Numbered from the stretch's first letter, positions 25,781 through 33,563 are shown. The stretch is 37,317 bases of DNA from Phormidium willei BDU 130791 (GCA_001637315.1 LSZA01000034.1:1-37317); one strand, 5' to 3'. Notes: a model not told the origin generated them from the sequence alone. Numbers and translations: made by a program.

Positions 25781-27319
25781 ATGCTTCATCGCCGAACTTC
25801 CCAACTTCTGCTTAGCCTCGGTCTGGCCGTTGCTTTAGGGGGAATCGTCGGCTGTGCGGCAGACCCGCCGACGGACGACTCAGACTCCACAACAGACACG
25901 AGTCCAGTCCCAGAGCCCGATTCAGACGTGGCCCGAGACCCCGATGACTCTCCGCAGGGGACCCCGGCTGACTGGACGATGGCTGATATTACCCAGGTCT
26001 TGGAGGGTCATGAGGAAGCCCCCAATCTGTTGCAGTTTGGTCCTGATGGGCAAATGCTGGTCAGCGCCAGTGAGGATGCTCTCAAGGTTTGGGATGTGGG
26101 GTCTGGTGCGTTGTTACATGATTTGCCGGGACATCAACCGATCGCAGACTCCCCCCTAGAGACAATTCCAGCGACGGCGATCGCCTTCAGTCCCGATGGT
26201 CAAACCCTGGCCACGACCACTCGCAGTCCTGGGGGAGTCACGGCGCAACATTCCCTGATTCTCTGGAATCTCGATAGGGGTGAACCTCAACATCAGTTAG
26301 CGGGCCAGGATGGCTGTCAGGATGTGGCGTTTAGTCCTGAGGGAGACCAGCTTTGGGCGGCCTGTGGGTCTCAGTTGCAACGGTGGTCTGTGGATACGGG
26401 GACGTTGGATTGGTCTGTGGAGGCGGGTCTGCTGGAGGCGATCGCCCTCAGTCCCGATGGACAAACTCTGGCCACGGTGGAGATGAATCTACCCGATGGC
26501 CGGCAAGATAGTACCCAAGTCCAACTGTGGACGGTCCAGAGGGAAGGTCTTGACCCCCTAAGCACCCTGGACGGGTCGATTGATAGTATCGAGGTTGAGT
26601 TTAGCGCTGATGGTTACTACCTAGTGACTCAAACGCCGGCCACTTGGCGAGGGGATGGCTCAGGATCTCGGGGCCAGGTGGTGATTTGGGATTGGCGGCA
26701 ACAAACCCCCCGCTATCAGCATGAGCATTCGGGAGAATCGGCGGTGAATTTGAGTGCTGACGGCCGGCTTGCGGGTCAGTTTTCTGAGAGTATTTTGATC
26801 GATCTCGCGGGTAATCCGGTGGATAATTCCATTATCATCCGTCAGCAGGGTGGGGCCTCGGCGATCGCCTTGAGTCCCGATGGTCAAACCCTGGCCTGGG
26901 CCGGACAACCCCCCACGTTTCCGGCGCCCATTGTGCGTCTGTGGCAGGCTGGGGCCGCGACGGAACCGACTCATGAAAGTGCTGATGGCGATCGCGACCA
27001 GTATACCTCTGTGGACTTACCGCGCGATCGCACCACCCGAGACATCGAAGCCTTCACCCGAGAGAATTTTGGACTCAGGGAACGGGTCGAAATGGAAGAA
27101 GAAACCCTCACCCTAACTATGCCGGACACCAACCGCGCCGAAGCCATCCTCACTCTGACATCTCTCGCCGATGATTCGGTCTTTGCCCAACGGTATCGAT
27201 TAGAGTTTGACCTGCAAGAGGACGGCGTCACCTGGGAACTGGTCTGGGTGGGCCGTCAGCAACAATGTCGCCGAGGACCCACCCCCCAGGATGAATGGAC
27301 AACCCAGTTGTGCAACTAG
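25781..27319 (+). CDS. WD40-repeat lipoprotein
   Basis: From the ATG at 25781 (the frame extends to 25664, but the upstream part has no signal peptide) the protein has 512 residues. Residues 1-24 are a lipoprotein signal ending GIVGC, then an acidic Ser/Thr-rich linker. The bulk is a beta-propeller of about six or seven WD40 blades, recognisable by repeated FSPDGQTLAT, LSPDGQTLA and LILWNLD/VQLWTV/VVIWDW words. The last about 95 residues (TRDIEAFTRENFGLRERVE...VWVGRQQQCRRG) form a separate domain with two cysteines that I do not recognise. It should be anchored in the cell envelope. The blades' DNA is itself repetitive. No partner is visible nearby. Confidence 0.85.
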   Translation: MLHRRTSQLLLSLGLAVALGGIVGCAADPPTDDSDSTTDTSPVPEPDSDVARDPDDSPQGTPADWTMADITQVLEGHEEAPNLLQFGPDGQMLVSASEDALKVWDVGSGALLHDLPGHQPIADSPLETIPATAIAFSPDGQTLATTTRSPGGVTAQHSLILWNLDRGEPQHQLAGQDGCQDVAFSPEGDQLWAACGSQLQRWSVDTGTLDWSVEAGLLEAIALSPDGQTLATVEMNLPDGRQDSTQVQLWTVQREGLDPLSTLDGSIDSIEVEFSADGYYLVTQTPATWRGDGSGSRGQVVIWDWRQQTPRYQHEHSGESAVNLSADGRLAGQFSESILIDLAGNPVDNSIIIRQQGGASAIALSPDGQTLAWAGQPPTFPAPIVRLWQAGAATEPTHESADGDRDQYTSVDLPRDRTTRDIEAFTRENFGLRERVEMEEETLTLTMPDTNRAEAILTLTSLADDSVFAQRYRLEFDLQEDGVTWELVWVGRQQQCRRGPTPQDEWTTQLCN

Positions 27320-27347
27320 CCCCGAGTCAGGAAAGTCCTGGCCAGGC

Positions 27348-27416
27348 TGTCAAGGATGAAACCGCCCAGAATGCGACGGTAAAATCCTTGACATATTACG
27401 TTAGATATGCTAAGAG
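27348..27416 (+). promoter_or_regulatory. Inverted repeat overlapping a consensus -35, promoter reading towards tnpB antisense
   Basis: TGTCAAGGAT (27348-27357) and ATCCTTGACA (27384-27393) are perfect 10-bp inverted repeats; the second contains a consensus TTGACA, and TAAGAG follows 17 nt later at 27411-27416. The layout is that of a repressor-type promoter, or of a stem after the WD40 gene. Its transcript would run into the element at 27463 on the strand opposite to tnpB. Confidence 0.35.
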
Positions 27417-27885
27417 ATTGCTATTAAATTAGACCCACTCGGCGGTCTATCTCCTCAGCTACATTGGTTGACACTCCCCAGCTATCACGGCGTGGGGATT
27501 CTTCCTTCAACGATCCGACTTGCCCTGACCGGTTTACACCAGCCAAAGTAGCGGTCAAATCTCCAGAAGCGTGTGGGTCATCGACCCAAGTTCCGGTATG
27601 CCCTACCGTACTTAAGGCAGCATTCAGAATGTTGATGGCTGCGTTGTGGTCTCTATCCAACTCGCACCCACACTGACAAACGTGAGTTGGAGGCGAGAGA
27701 CTTTTCTTGACCACCGTGCCGCAACTCGAGCATTTTTGAGAGGTATAGGCAGGATTCACCGCTACAGTGATCCTGCCGAATTTCACTCCAAAACGCTCCA
27801 AGCATTTTCTGAACTGATACCAACCTGCATCATGAATCGACTTGGCGAGACAGTGGTTTCTCACCAGATTCTTAATCCTCAAATC

Positions 27886-27912
27886 TATGCACTTCGTGCA
27901 GGCTTCGCCAAC
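27886..27912. repeat. 27-nt palindromic micro-insertion in tnpB, in frame
   Basis: Relative to the usual VAYEDLRIKNL the frame has extra residues VGEACTKCI (net 24 nt). The DNA contains TGCACTTCGTGCA-type dyad symmetry (TGCAC-GAA-GTGCA) and GCAGGCTTCGCCA (27898-27910), shared with the insertion at 27973. Confidence 0.65.
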
Positions 27913-27972
27913 ATAGGCGACCAGATCGTTAGATCGGATTACGCAACGCGCCAGTTTCTTGGCGTGTTCCAT

Positions 27973-27997
27973 GCGCTTAGGCGCAGGCTTCGCCAGC
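27973..27997. repeat. 25-nt palindromic micro-insertion that frameshifts tnpB
   Basis: Placed where other TnpB proteins have an uninterrupted ...KISRQRxEHAKKLA. Its 25 nt (8 codons plus 1) put the two halves of tnpB in different frames. It contains GCGC-TTAG-GCGC and the same GCAGGCTTCGCCA (27983-27995) as the insertion 85 bp away. Confidence 0.65.
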
Positions 27998-28456
27998 ACG
28001 TTGCCGACTTATTTTGAGGTGTACTCGTCCGAGTCGATTAACGGCTTTTTTCCGGTTGGCAGAGCCTTTCTGTTTTTTACTCACCCTTCGGTGAGCGCGT
28101 TTGAGCTTTTTCTCGGCGTTTCGGTCAAACCTCGGGTTCGGTTCAGTCTGTCCGTTTGAGTCGGTGTAGAACTCGAGGAGTCCGACATCCAACCCCACGG
28201 TATTTCCTGACGGTTCGAGTGTTTCTCGAACCTCTACTTTGACGCAGAACTGAGCGTAATAGCCATCGGCTCTGCGAACCAGTCGAACCCGTTTGATTTG
28301 TTCGATACCGTAAAATGCCAAATCCCAACTTCCAATTAACTTGAGTCTCCCAATCTCTTTCTTGTCGGTAAAGACAATATGCTTGGGGTCGAGTAACTTC
28401 CAACCGGAAGTTTTGTACTCGACCGAACGACTGTTCTTTTTGAACCTGGGATATCC

Positions 28457-28507
28457 TTCTCTTGGTGTGCGTTCCCTGGCGCCGTGCGACGGCGCGGGGT
28501 CGCACCG
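28457..28507. repeat. 51-nt palindromic insertion in tnpB, in frame
   Basis: In other TnpB proteins IPGKK is followed directly by GYPRFKK; here 17 codons (RCDPAPSHGARERTPRE) intervene. The DNA holds the arms GTGCGAC (28484-28490) and GTCGCAC (28499-28505) and is much richer in G+C than the surroundings. Confidence 0.6.
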
Positions 28508-28805
28508 TTTCTTGCCGGGAATAGACTGGCGACAGTTCTCGAAAAATCGAGCCATTGCCGACCAAGCGCGTTCGGCTGAGGCTTGACGAGCCGTGCTGTT
28601 GAGTTCCCAAGCAAAGTCATACTCTTGAGCGAGTACCCGACAGTACTTGTTAAGGTCATATTTGTTGACCCCAGGAGTATCCATCCAATCGCGCAGTGCC
28701 TTGTTGCGAACGAACTGTGCGGTTTGGATTGCTTCGTCAGTCGCCGCGTCTTGGTGGGGCTTCCCTTTGATTTTGAACTCAAGAACAAGCATCGCACCGT
28801 TGGCA

Positions 28806-29144
28806 TTAGTTGTGCGGGCAATCGTGGCACAAAAAAGCAGAATTGTCAAAAGCCGTCCTTCTAGGACGGGGTTTTAGACCCAAAATTTTCGATAAGCCTT
28901 CTTCATTGCCCTGAATCGCATACATCGGACTCGTGAGCGGATTTTGGATGTGAATATCCTCCAACGAGACATCACCCAAGACGAAAATTTTATCCCCACC
29001 CACCAGATCGATCACATCCGTCAGAGGCGAACTTTGGAGGCGATCGAGTTGCTCCGATGGCAAATCCGCCATAATAATCACATCATCCCCAGACGTAGCA
29101 AAAGCGAAATCGAAACCATCCCAAGTCACAATATCCAGAACCAT
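28806..29144 (-). pseudogene. 5' part of an RTX-like gene cut off by the IS605 element
   Basis: From ATG 29144 (GTG 29147 is one codon further; GGGAG stands 8 nt before the ATG) about 87 codons read MVLDIVTWDGFDFAFATSGDDVIIMADLPSEQLDRL...GDKIFVLGDVSLEDIHIQN...IQGNEEGLSKI. The GDD and GDK words and the general pattern resemble the calcium-binding RTX/hemolysin-type proteins, but the match is weak. At about 28883 the frame enters the left end of the IS element, and the last 25 codons (KPRPRRTAFDNSAFLCHDC) are IS sequence. So the host gene is truncated or interrupted. The distal part may be the short VAEEIDRRVGLI frame just outside the right end, but this is a guess. Confidence 0.5.
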
Positions 29145-29359
29145 CACTGATACTCCCTACGAGTTTCTACTGATTAGATGTATTTCTGGGGTCTCAGAGC
29201 TTATTCACTTTTCCGTAAAATCATTCAGAAGACTCCACTGCACCGAAAACAGGAACGATGGCCGGTCATAGGGATGTCGTCGTTCCCCTCGAGTGTGCAA
29301 AAAGGGGCAAGATGAAGAGGTCAATCATCTCCAGTTGACAGATACACAAAATTAGTTAA

Positions 29360-30214
29360 ATGTCAAGTCAAGGATCGATCGCAGCCATGATTCAACATCT
29401 CACCATTACCGTTCTCGTAGAGAATACAGCTCGGGGACGGGGACTATTGGGAGAACACGGCCTCTCCTGGTGGATTGAAGCCGATGGACAGCGAATTTTG
29501 TTTGATACCGGACAAGGAGCCGTCCTGACACACAACGCCGAACGGTTGAACTTGCCCTTAGCGTCTCTCGATGCGATCGCCCTGAGTCACGGTCACGACG
29601 ACCATGCGGGGGGACTCTCGCAAGTTCTCTCCATTGGCGGCGATCGCGTCGACCTCTATCTCCATCCAGAGAGCTTCAAGCCCAAATATAGCCCCAGAGG
29701 CGACATTAGCGCTCCCTTACGGAACCTCGAAGCCTTAAAACGTCGCGTCAAACGGTTAGTCGTCACCGCCGAACCAACCGAGATTCAGCCTGGGTTATGG
29801 TTAACCGGAACCATTCCCCGTCGCCATCCCTTAGAAGATACCGGGGGACAATTTTGGCACGATGCCGAACACCAGCAGGTTGACGAACTTCTCGACGATC
29901 GCAGCTTATTCATTGAAACCCCAAAAGGGATCGTCGTCGTTCTCGGATGCGCTCACGCCGGAATTATCAACATTCTCGCATCAATCCGCGACGTCACCGA
30001 CTCGCCAATTTACGCCGTGATGGGAGGGATGCACCTGTTGCACGCCGCTGAAGAGCGATTAGCCGCGACAATGGAAACCCTTTCCCAGTATGATATCCAG
30101 CATATTGGAGCCAACCACTGCACCGGAACCCAGGCGATCGCCCGGTTGTGGCAAGAGTTCGGCGATCGATGTTTCGAGGCTCACGTGGGAACGCGATTTG
30201 AAGTCACCCGATAG
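29360..30214 (+). CDS. Metallo-beta-lactamase-fold hydrolase
   Basis: 284 residues with the MBL signature SHGHDDHAGGL (H77, H79, D81, H82) after the ILFDTGQG strand, and the downstream metal ligands in VVVLGCAHAGIINI and GGMHLLHA. The order fits the DHPPS-like branch of the superfamily (related to 7,8-dihydropterin-6-methyl-4-aminobenzene-phosphate synthase), where several enzymes of unknown substrate fall. It lacks a signal peptide and should be cytoplasmic. A second ATG at 29390 is equally plausible as a start, because family members begin around MIQHLTITVLVEN. The nearby TTGACA (29336) has no partner -10. Substrate unknown. Confidence 0.85.
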   Translation: MSSQGSIAAMIQHLTITVLVENTARGRGLLGEHGLSWWIEADGQRILFDTGQGAVLTHNAERLNLPLASLDAIALSHGHDDHAGGLSQVLSIGGDRVDLYLHPESFKPKYSPRGDISAPLRNLEALKRRVKRLVVTAEPTEIQPGLWLTGTIPRRHPLEDTGGQFWHDAEHQQVDELLDDRSLFIETPKGIVVVLGCAHAGIINILASIRDVTDSPIYAVMGGMHLLHAAEERLAATMETLSQYDIQHIGANHCTGTQAIARLWQEFGDRCFEAHVGTRFEVTR

Positions 30215-30345
30215 GAGAGATGCGCACCCCGACTAGAACCAGTCCAACGGCACCTCCCGCAACGTTTCACGGCGTCCCTCCCCCACCAACAACCGTTAAT
30301 AATAACCTCCTATTGTCTGTCCCGTATTTGTATCGGTAATGGGTT

Positions 30346-30852
30346 ATGAATCTGCTTCAGCGCAAAACCACGATCGCCGCTATCATTCTCGCAACAGGAT
30401 TGATACTCCTGGCGGCTCAACTGATCCAAATCGGGGCCTTACCTCTGACAACCACCTTAAACTACAGTAGCCAGGACAGATCCCTGATTCGCATCTGGCT
30501 ACAGTTGGCTGGACTGATGGGAGTCCTACTCCCCCTGTTGGGACTGATTGGGGGTTGGCGCGATCGCCAACTCCGAGCCATCCTCGCCTATTACTTTCTA
30601 GTTATCCTAGCCCAACTCGTCACCGAACAAGTCGTCACAAACCTCTACTTTCCTAGCCTAGTCGTCCTCATTGGCATACTCTATACCTTGTGGCGCACCG
30701 GACAACTCTGGCAGGCTTATCAACAGCTACAACGACGACAGCATCTGCCTCATCGCCGTCTCATCTTAACCTTAACCTGGATTCTATTGGCGTTTTGGTC
30801 TGCCAATCTCTTGCTACTATTCGGAATTAGCCTTCCCGCCATCATGGGGTAG
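30346..30852 (+). CDS. Five-helix membrane protein of unknown function
   Basis: 168 residues with five predicted membrane helices (about residues 8-30, 47-68, 75-96, 102-122 and 138-165) and few charged residues outside the loops. Loops carry GGWRDRQ and QLQRRQHLPHRR, so the cytoplasmic side is probably the basic loop after helix 4. I do not recognise a family. It is preceded by about 130 nt without other genes and convergent with acsF, 49 nt away. Confidence 0.65.
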   Translation: MNLLQRKTTIAAIILATGLILLAAQLIQIGALPLTTTLNYSSQDRSLIRIWLQLAGLMGVLLPLLGLIGGWRDRQLRAILAYYFLVILAQLVTEQVVTNLYFPSLVVLIGILYTLWRTGQLWQAYQQLQRRQHLPHRRLILTLTWILLAFWSANLLLLFGISLPAIMG

Positions 30853-30855
30853 TTC

Positions 30856-30889
30856 GGGGTAGGAGCAACCCATACATTACCCCTACCCC
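30856..30889. terminator. Possible bidirectional stem between a membrane protein gene and acsF
   Basis: GGGGTAG (30856-30862) pairs with CTACCCC (30883-30889) across a 20-nt loop. It lies in the 49-nt gap between two convergent genes; only a short T-stretch follows on the plus strand, so its efficiency is doubtful. Confidence 0.35.
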
Positions 30890-30901
30890 CTGTTTATCGC
30901 T

Positions 30902-31978
30902 CTAGTACACCTCACCCCGTAAGGCTTCGGCATCAATGGGACGCATGAAATACAAGCGGGTTAAATCCACCATCGTCCCCAACAGCAGCGGCGCTTTTTT
31001 CAGGAATTTCGCCAACTTAGAATCATTACTGGCCGAAATCGCCGCCAACTGTTCGTTGCGTTCAGCACAACGATACATCCGCTCGAAAAACTCCGGACGC
31101 TCCACATCCAACACCTCAGGGAAGGCCCGCGCTGCACTGGCGTTGGTGTTGCGGACAACGGTTTTGTCGAACTCATAGGGATCTAAACCCAGGGAACGGT
31201 AAAAATCAGCCCGCTCTAATACTGTCAGAGAGTGAGTTGCAAACACCGTCAACAGGAAGAAGCGAGACCAGAGCCGACCTTGCCAAGATTTCCACATTTT
31301 TGGCTGCGATCGCAACAGAGCCTTAAAGATATCTCCGTGGCGATTTTCATCCTGACACCAGCTCTCAAAGCGTTTGAAGAGGGGATAGAACTGGCGATCG
31401 GGATTTTTCTCCAGATGGCGGAAAATCGTAATATAGCGCCAGTAGCCGATTTTCTCCGAGAGATAGACCGCGTAGATAATCCACTCGGGCTTAAAGAAGG
31501 TATAACTGCGATTCCGGGTCAAATAGCCCAAATCGAGGCGAATGTTGAAGTCACTCATCGCCTTGTTCAAAAATCCGGCGTGACGCGCTTCATCTCGGGC
31601 CATCAAGGCGAAAATCTCCGCTAGGCGAGGATTGCGACCCTTGAGTTTGCGCGAGAGTTCCTTAAACAGCAGAAATCCTGAAAATTCAGAGGTACAAGAC
31701 CGTTCCAAGAAGTCCACAAACGCAGCACGAGTCTGTTCGTCGATATGCTCCCAGGATTGCTCAAACTCTTCATCGCGTACGAAGTGATAGCGATTGTAGT
31801 CCGCTTGCATCTCCCCAATCATGGCGTCGATTTCTTCCTCTTGCAGAGACAAATCCATCGCCGCGACCTTATCAAAGTCCGTCACGTAGAAGCGAGGGGT
31901 GAGGATGGTTTCCTTGGCGGGAACCTTCACGCCGGGTTTGAGTTCGTCAAGTTGAGGCTGGGGAACAGTCGTTGTCAT
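30902..31978 (-). CDS. acsF: Magnesium-protoporphyrin IX monomethyl ester oxidative cyclase
   Basis: Oxygen-dependent diiron enzyme that closes the isocyclic E ring on the way to protochlorophyllide (also called ChlE or CHL27). The 358-residue protein matches the family in length and shows the diiron motifs DEARHAGFL and DENRHGD, the FLLFKELSRKLKGRNP stretch, YWRYITIFRHLE, and the typical start PRFYVTDFDK after about 28 residues. It should act at the thylakoid or cytoplasmic membrane. The promoter region, shared with the divergent zinc-ribbon gene, has a TATAAC at 32015-32020, an inverted repeat and an HLR1-like site. Cyanobacteria often have two acsF copies, one for low oxygen; which one this is cannot be told from sequence alone. 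Confidence 0.97.
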   Translation of the reverse strand: MTTTVPQPQLDELKPGVKVPAKETILTPRFYVTDFDKVAAMDLSLQEEEIDAMIGEMQADYNRYHFVRDEEFEQSWEHIDEQTRAAFVDFLERSCTSEFSGFLLFKELSRKLKGRNPRLAEIFALMARDEARHAGFLNKAMSDFNIRLDLGYLTRNRSYTFFKPEWIIYAVYLSEKIGYWRYITIFRHLEKNPDRQFYPLFKRFESWCQDENRHGDIFKALLRSQPKMWKSWQGRLWSRFFLLTVFATHSLTVLERADFYRSLGLDPYEFDKTVVRNTNASAARAFPEVLDVERPEFFERMYRCAERNEQLAAISASNDSKLAKFLKKAPLLLGTMVDLTRLYFMRPIDAEALRGEVY

Positions 31979-32031
31979 AGGTCTTTCCAGATAATCGCCA
32001 GATAGCTATATTAAGTTATACCGGGTTTTGG

Positions 32032-32076
32032 GATTTTGCCTAGAGGGGGGCGGCAAAATCGTTACATGGTGTTACA
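32032..32076. promoter_or_regulatory. Inverted repeat and HLR1-like (RpaB) site upstream of acsF
   Basis: GATTTTGCC (32032-32040) and GGCAAAATC (32052-32060) are perfect 9-bp inverted repeats. Directly next to them is GTTACATGGTGTTACA (32061-32076), two TTACA pentamers with 5 nt between, the spacing of the HLR1 motif bound by RpaB. If acsF starts about 7 nt after the TATAAC at 32015-32020, the HLR1-like element would lie near -53 to -68, a range where RpaB is reported to activate photosynthesis genes. Two positions in the spacer deviate from the A/T consensus. Confidence 0.4.
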
Positions 32077-32172
32077 CAAAGTCGCTCCTAAGCCTTCCCC
32101 TGGCAACGTTAAACTGAGGGTGGGGTCGTGCAAGCGAGATTTTCCCCAGATACAGCACATCAAGGAGCAGCT

Positions 32173-32733
32173 ATGGCGTATCAATGCGACCTGGGCCACA
32201 ACCAAACCGTCTATTTAGACAATTGCGGTAGCCAAACCATTGTCACCACCGCCAGCGGGAGTGCTGGACAACAGCAACAGTCAAGTAATAGCTTTGAAAC
32301 GGGAGTTTGGACCGCTCCCCCCGAGATGTATCGGACTCCTGGCGGTATCGCCCTGAAAATTCAGGCCCAAGGCGGCGATCGCTGGATTCAGATTCAAGGA
32401 CAAAGTTCTAACCTCTCTGAGGCTAGCACCATCCCCCTACAAGAAGTTTCCGAGGTTCCCGGTTCCTCACAAGAGACGATGAAACCAATGGAACCCATGC
32501 AGCCAATGCAGCCAATGCAACCAATGCAACCGATGCAACCGATGCAACCCATGAAAATGGGCAATATGGAGATGAACAACAATCCCATGGAAATGCGAAT
32601 GGGAAATATGGAGATGAAAATGGGGTCATCGCCGCAAAATACCGGTTCCCAGCGGCGGTTTTGTAGTCAATGTGGCTCTCCGGTTCAGCCGAGCGATCGC
32701 TTCTGCGGGAATTGCGGCCATAAACTGAGTTAG
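32173..32733 (+). CDS. Met-rich protein with C-terminal zinc ribbon
   Basis: The ATG at 32173 has AAGGAG 6 nt upstream, so the frame's longer version is not used; the product has 186 residues. It begins MAYQCDLGHNQTVYLDNCGSQTIV (two cysteines), has a domain of about 65 residues with WTAPPEMYRTPGG, then a segment of some 50 residues with 18 methionines: PMQ repeated six times, followed by KMGNMEM, PMEMRM and GNMEMKMG. The end is a zinc ribbon, FCSQCGSPVQPSDRFCGNCGHKLS. The PMQ repeat is built of 9-bp units (32494-32556). Zinc-ribbon tails occur in many cyanobacterial proteins; the Met-rich part could bind Cu(I), or simply be an expansion. Function unknown. Confidence 0.72.
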   Translation: MAYQCDLGHNQTVYLDNCGSQTIVTTASGSAGQQQQSSNSFETGVWTAPPEMYRTPGGIALKIQAQGGDRWIQIQGQSSNLSEASTIPLQEVSEVPGSSQETMKPMEPMQPMQPMQPMQPMQPMQPMKMGNMEMNNNPMEMRMGNMEMKMGSSPQNTGSQRRFCSQCGSPVQPSDRFCGNCGHKLS

Positions 32734-32847
32734 TTGGGGGGTCTGAGTCTTCGAGTTGTCGGGGCGAGGATTTCCATCAAGATTGTTTCATCTGCTAACG
32801 GGAACCCCCCTAAATTACCCCCTAAATTACAGTGAGGTTTGGGTATC

Positions 32848-32876
32848 TTGCCGTCGTATTAACAAGGTGTTATAAC
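32848..32876 (+). promoter_or_regulatory. Promoter of the cold-shock/DUF1294 gene
   Basis: TTGCCG (32848-32853) and TATAAC (32871-32876) are 17 nt apart, with the start codon 38 nt downstream. A tandem CCCCTAAATTAC repeat stands just before it (about 32807-32830). Confidence 0.6.
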
Positions 32877-32913
32877 CAAACAAAACCATCTACATCACAG
32901 TTGAGGTAAACTC

Positions 32914-33561
32914 TTGACGTCCAAGCGGCAAATCGGCAAACTTATCAAATGGAACGATGAGAGAGGCTTTGGCTTCATCGAAGTCGACCCCAATCAGCCC
33001 CAAATCTTCATTCATATTTCTGCCTTAAAAGACTCGAAACGCCGCCCAGAAATTGGGGATAGAATCCAGTATTTTATCACTCATAAAAACGGAAAAATTC
33101 GAGCCTGTCGCGCCTCAATTGTAGGAGTGAACGTCACCAAAAAAATACCGACATCTCCCTCAAAATTAAACTCACCATTAAAGCGATCGCAAACCAAGCA
33201 TCGTCCCATTCCTTGGAGCGGCATTTTACTCCTCTCAATCATCCCTCTCCTCGGTAGCATCGTACTTCTCAACAACCGAGGAATTTTTGCCCCACTCTTG
33301 GTCTATCCTCTGATGAGTTTAGTCACCTTTAAACTCTATGCTGAGGATAAAGCTCGGGCGCAACAAAAGCGCTGGAGAATTCCTGAAAACACCCTCCATC
33401 TGAGTGAGTTAGTTGGGGGTTGGTTGGGGGGATTTATGGCTCAGCGACGACTGCGCCATAAGTGCGCTAAACGTTCCTATCAAATCACCTTTTGGGGGAT
33501 TGTGATGATTCATCAAGGGACTTGGCTTAGTTGGATGTTTTTGTATTTCGCGTCTCCTTAA
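32914..33561 (+). CDS. Cold-shock domain fused to DUF1294 membrane domain
   Basis: Residues 1-70 are a cold-shock (OB-fold) nucleic-acid-binding domain with the RNP motif GKLIKWNDERGFGFIEV and FIHISAL. After a basic linker (about 71-110) comes a DUF1294 region with hydrophobic helices GILLLSIIPLLGSIVL, FAPLLVYPLMSLVTFKLYAEDKARAQ, and the family motif RIPENTLHLSELVGGWLGGFMAQRRLRHK. The fusion places a nucleic-acid-binding domain at the inner membrane and recurs in many bacteria. The start is TTG 32914, with GAGG 7 nt upstream and a promoter 38 nt upstream. 215 residues in all. It converges on murQ with only two nucleotides between the stops. Confidence 0.88.
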   Translation: MTSKRQIGKLIKWNDERGFGFIEVDPNQPQIFIHISALKDSKRRPEIGDRIQYFITHKNGKIRACRASIVGVNVTKKIPTSPSKLNSPLKRSQTKHRPIPWSGILLLSIIPLLGSIVLLNNRGIFAPLLVYPLMSLVTFKLYAEDKARAQQKRWRIPENTLHLSELVGGWLGGFMAQRRLRHKCAKRSYQITFWGIVMIHQGTWLSWMFLYFASP

Positions 33562-33563
33562 GC

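Larger units (their letters stand above)
27424..28792 (-). pseudogene. tnpB: tnpB, RNA-guided nuclease gene of IS605, frameshifted by a small insertion
   Basis: The N-terminal part (28792 down to about 27977) begins MLVLEFKIKGKPHQDAATDEA and contains VEYKTSGWKLL and TVGLDVGLLEFYTDSNG with the first catalytic Asp of the RuvC-like fold. The C-terminal part is in another frame (up to 27999) and has LVAYV...DLRIKNLVRNH, AGWYQFRKCLERFG, YTSQKCSSCGTVVKK and CQCGCELDRDHNAAIN (zinc ribbon and last catalytic residues). A 25-nt palindromic insertion at 27973-27997 joins the two and breaks the frame; two more insertions (27886-27912 and 28457-28507) keep it. The frame runs past the right-end hairpin into flanking DNA. 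TnpB proteins are omegaRNA-guided nucleases; this one should not be functional as it stands. Confidence 0.85.
27463..28880 (-). mobile_element. IS200/IS605 family, tnpB-only (IS1341-type) insertion sequence
   Basis: The element of about 1.4 kb has a right-end hairpin CCCCACGCC...GGGG (27476-27497 on the plus strand, next to GTTGACACT) and a left-end hairpin CCGTCCT-TCT-AGGACGG (28853-28869) followed by a GGGGTTTTAG sequence. Between them is a single tnpB gene and no tnpA (Y1 transposase), so it could move only with help in trans. Subterminal hairpins in place of inverted repeats and the lack of a target duplication are typical of the family. tnpB is disrupted, so the copy is probably dead. 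Exact ends were placed by the hairpins and are uncertain by a few bases. The right-end hairpin resembles that of the remnant at 4971-5172. Confidence 0.8.
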
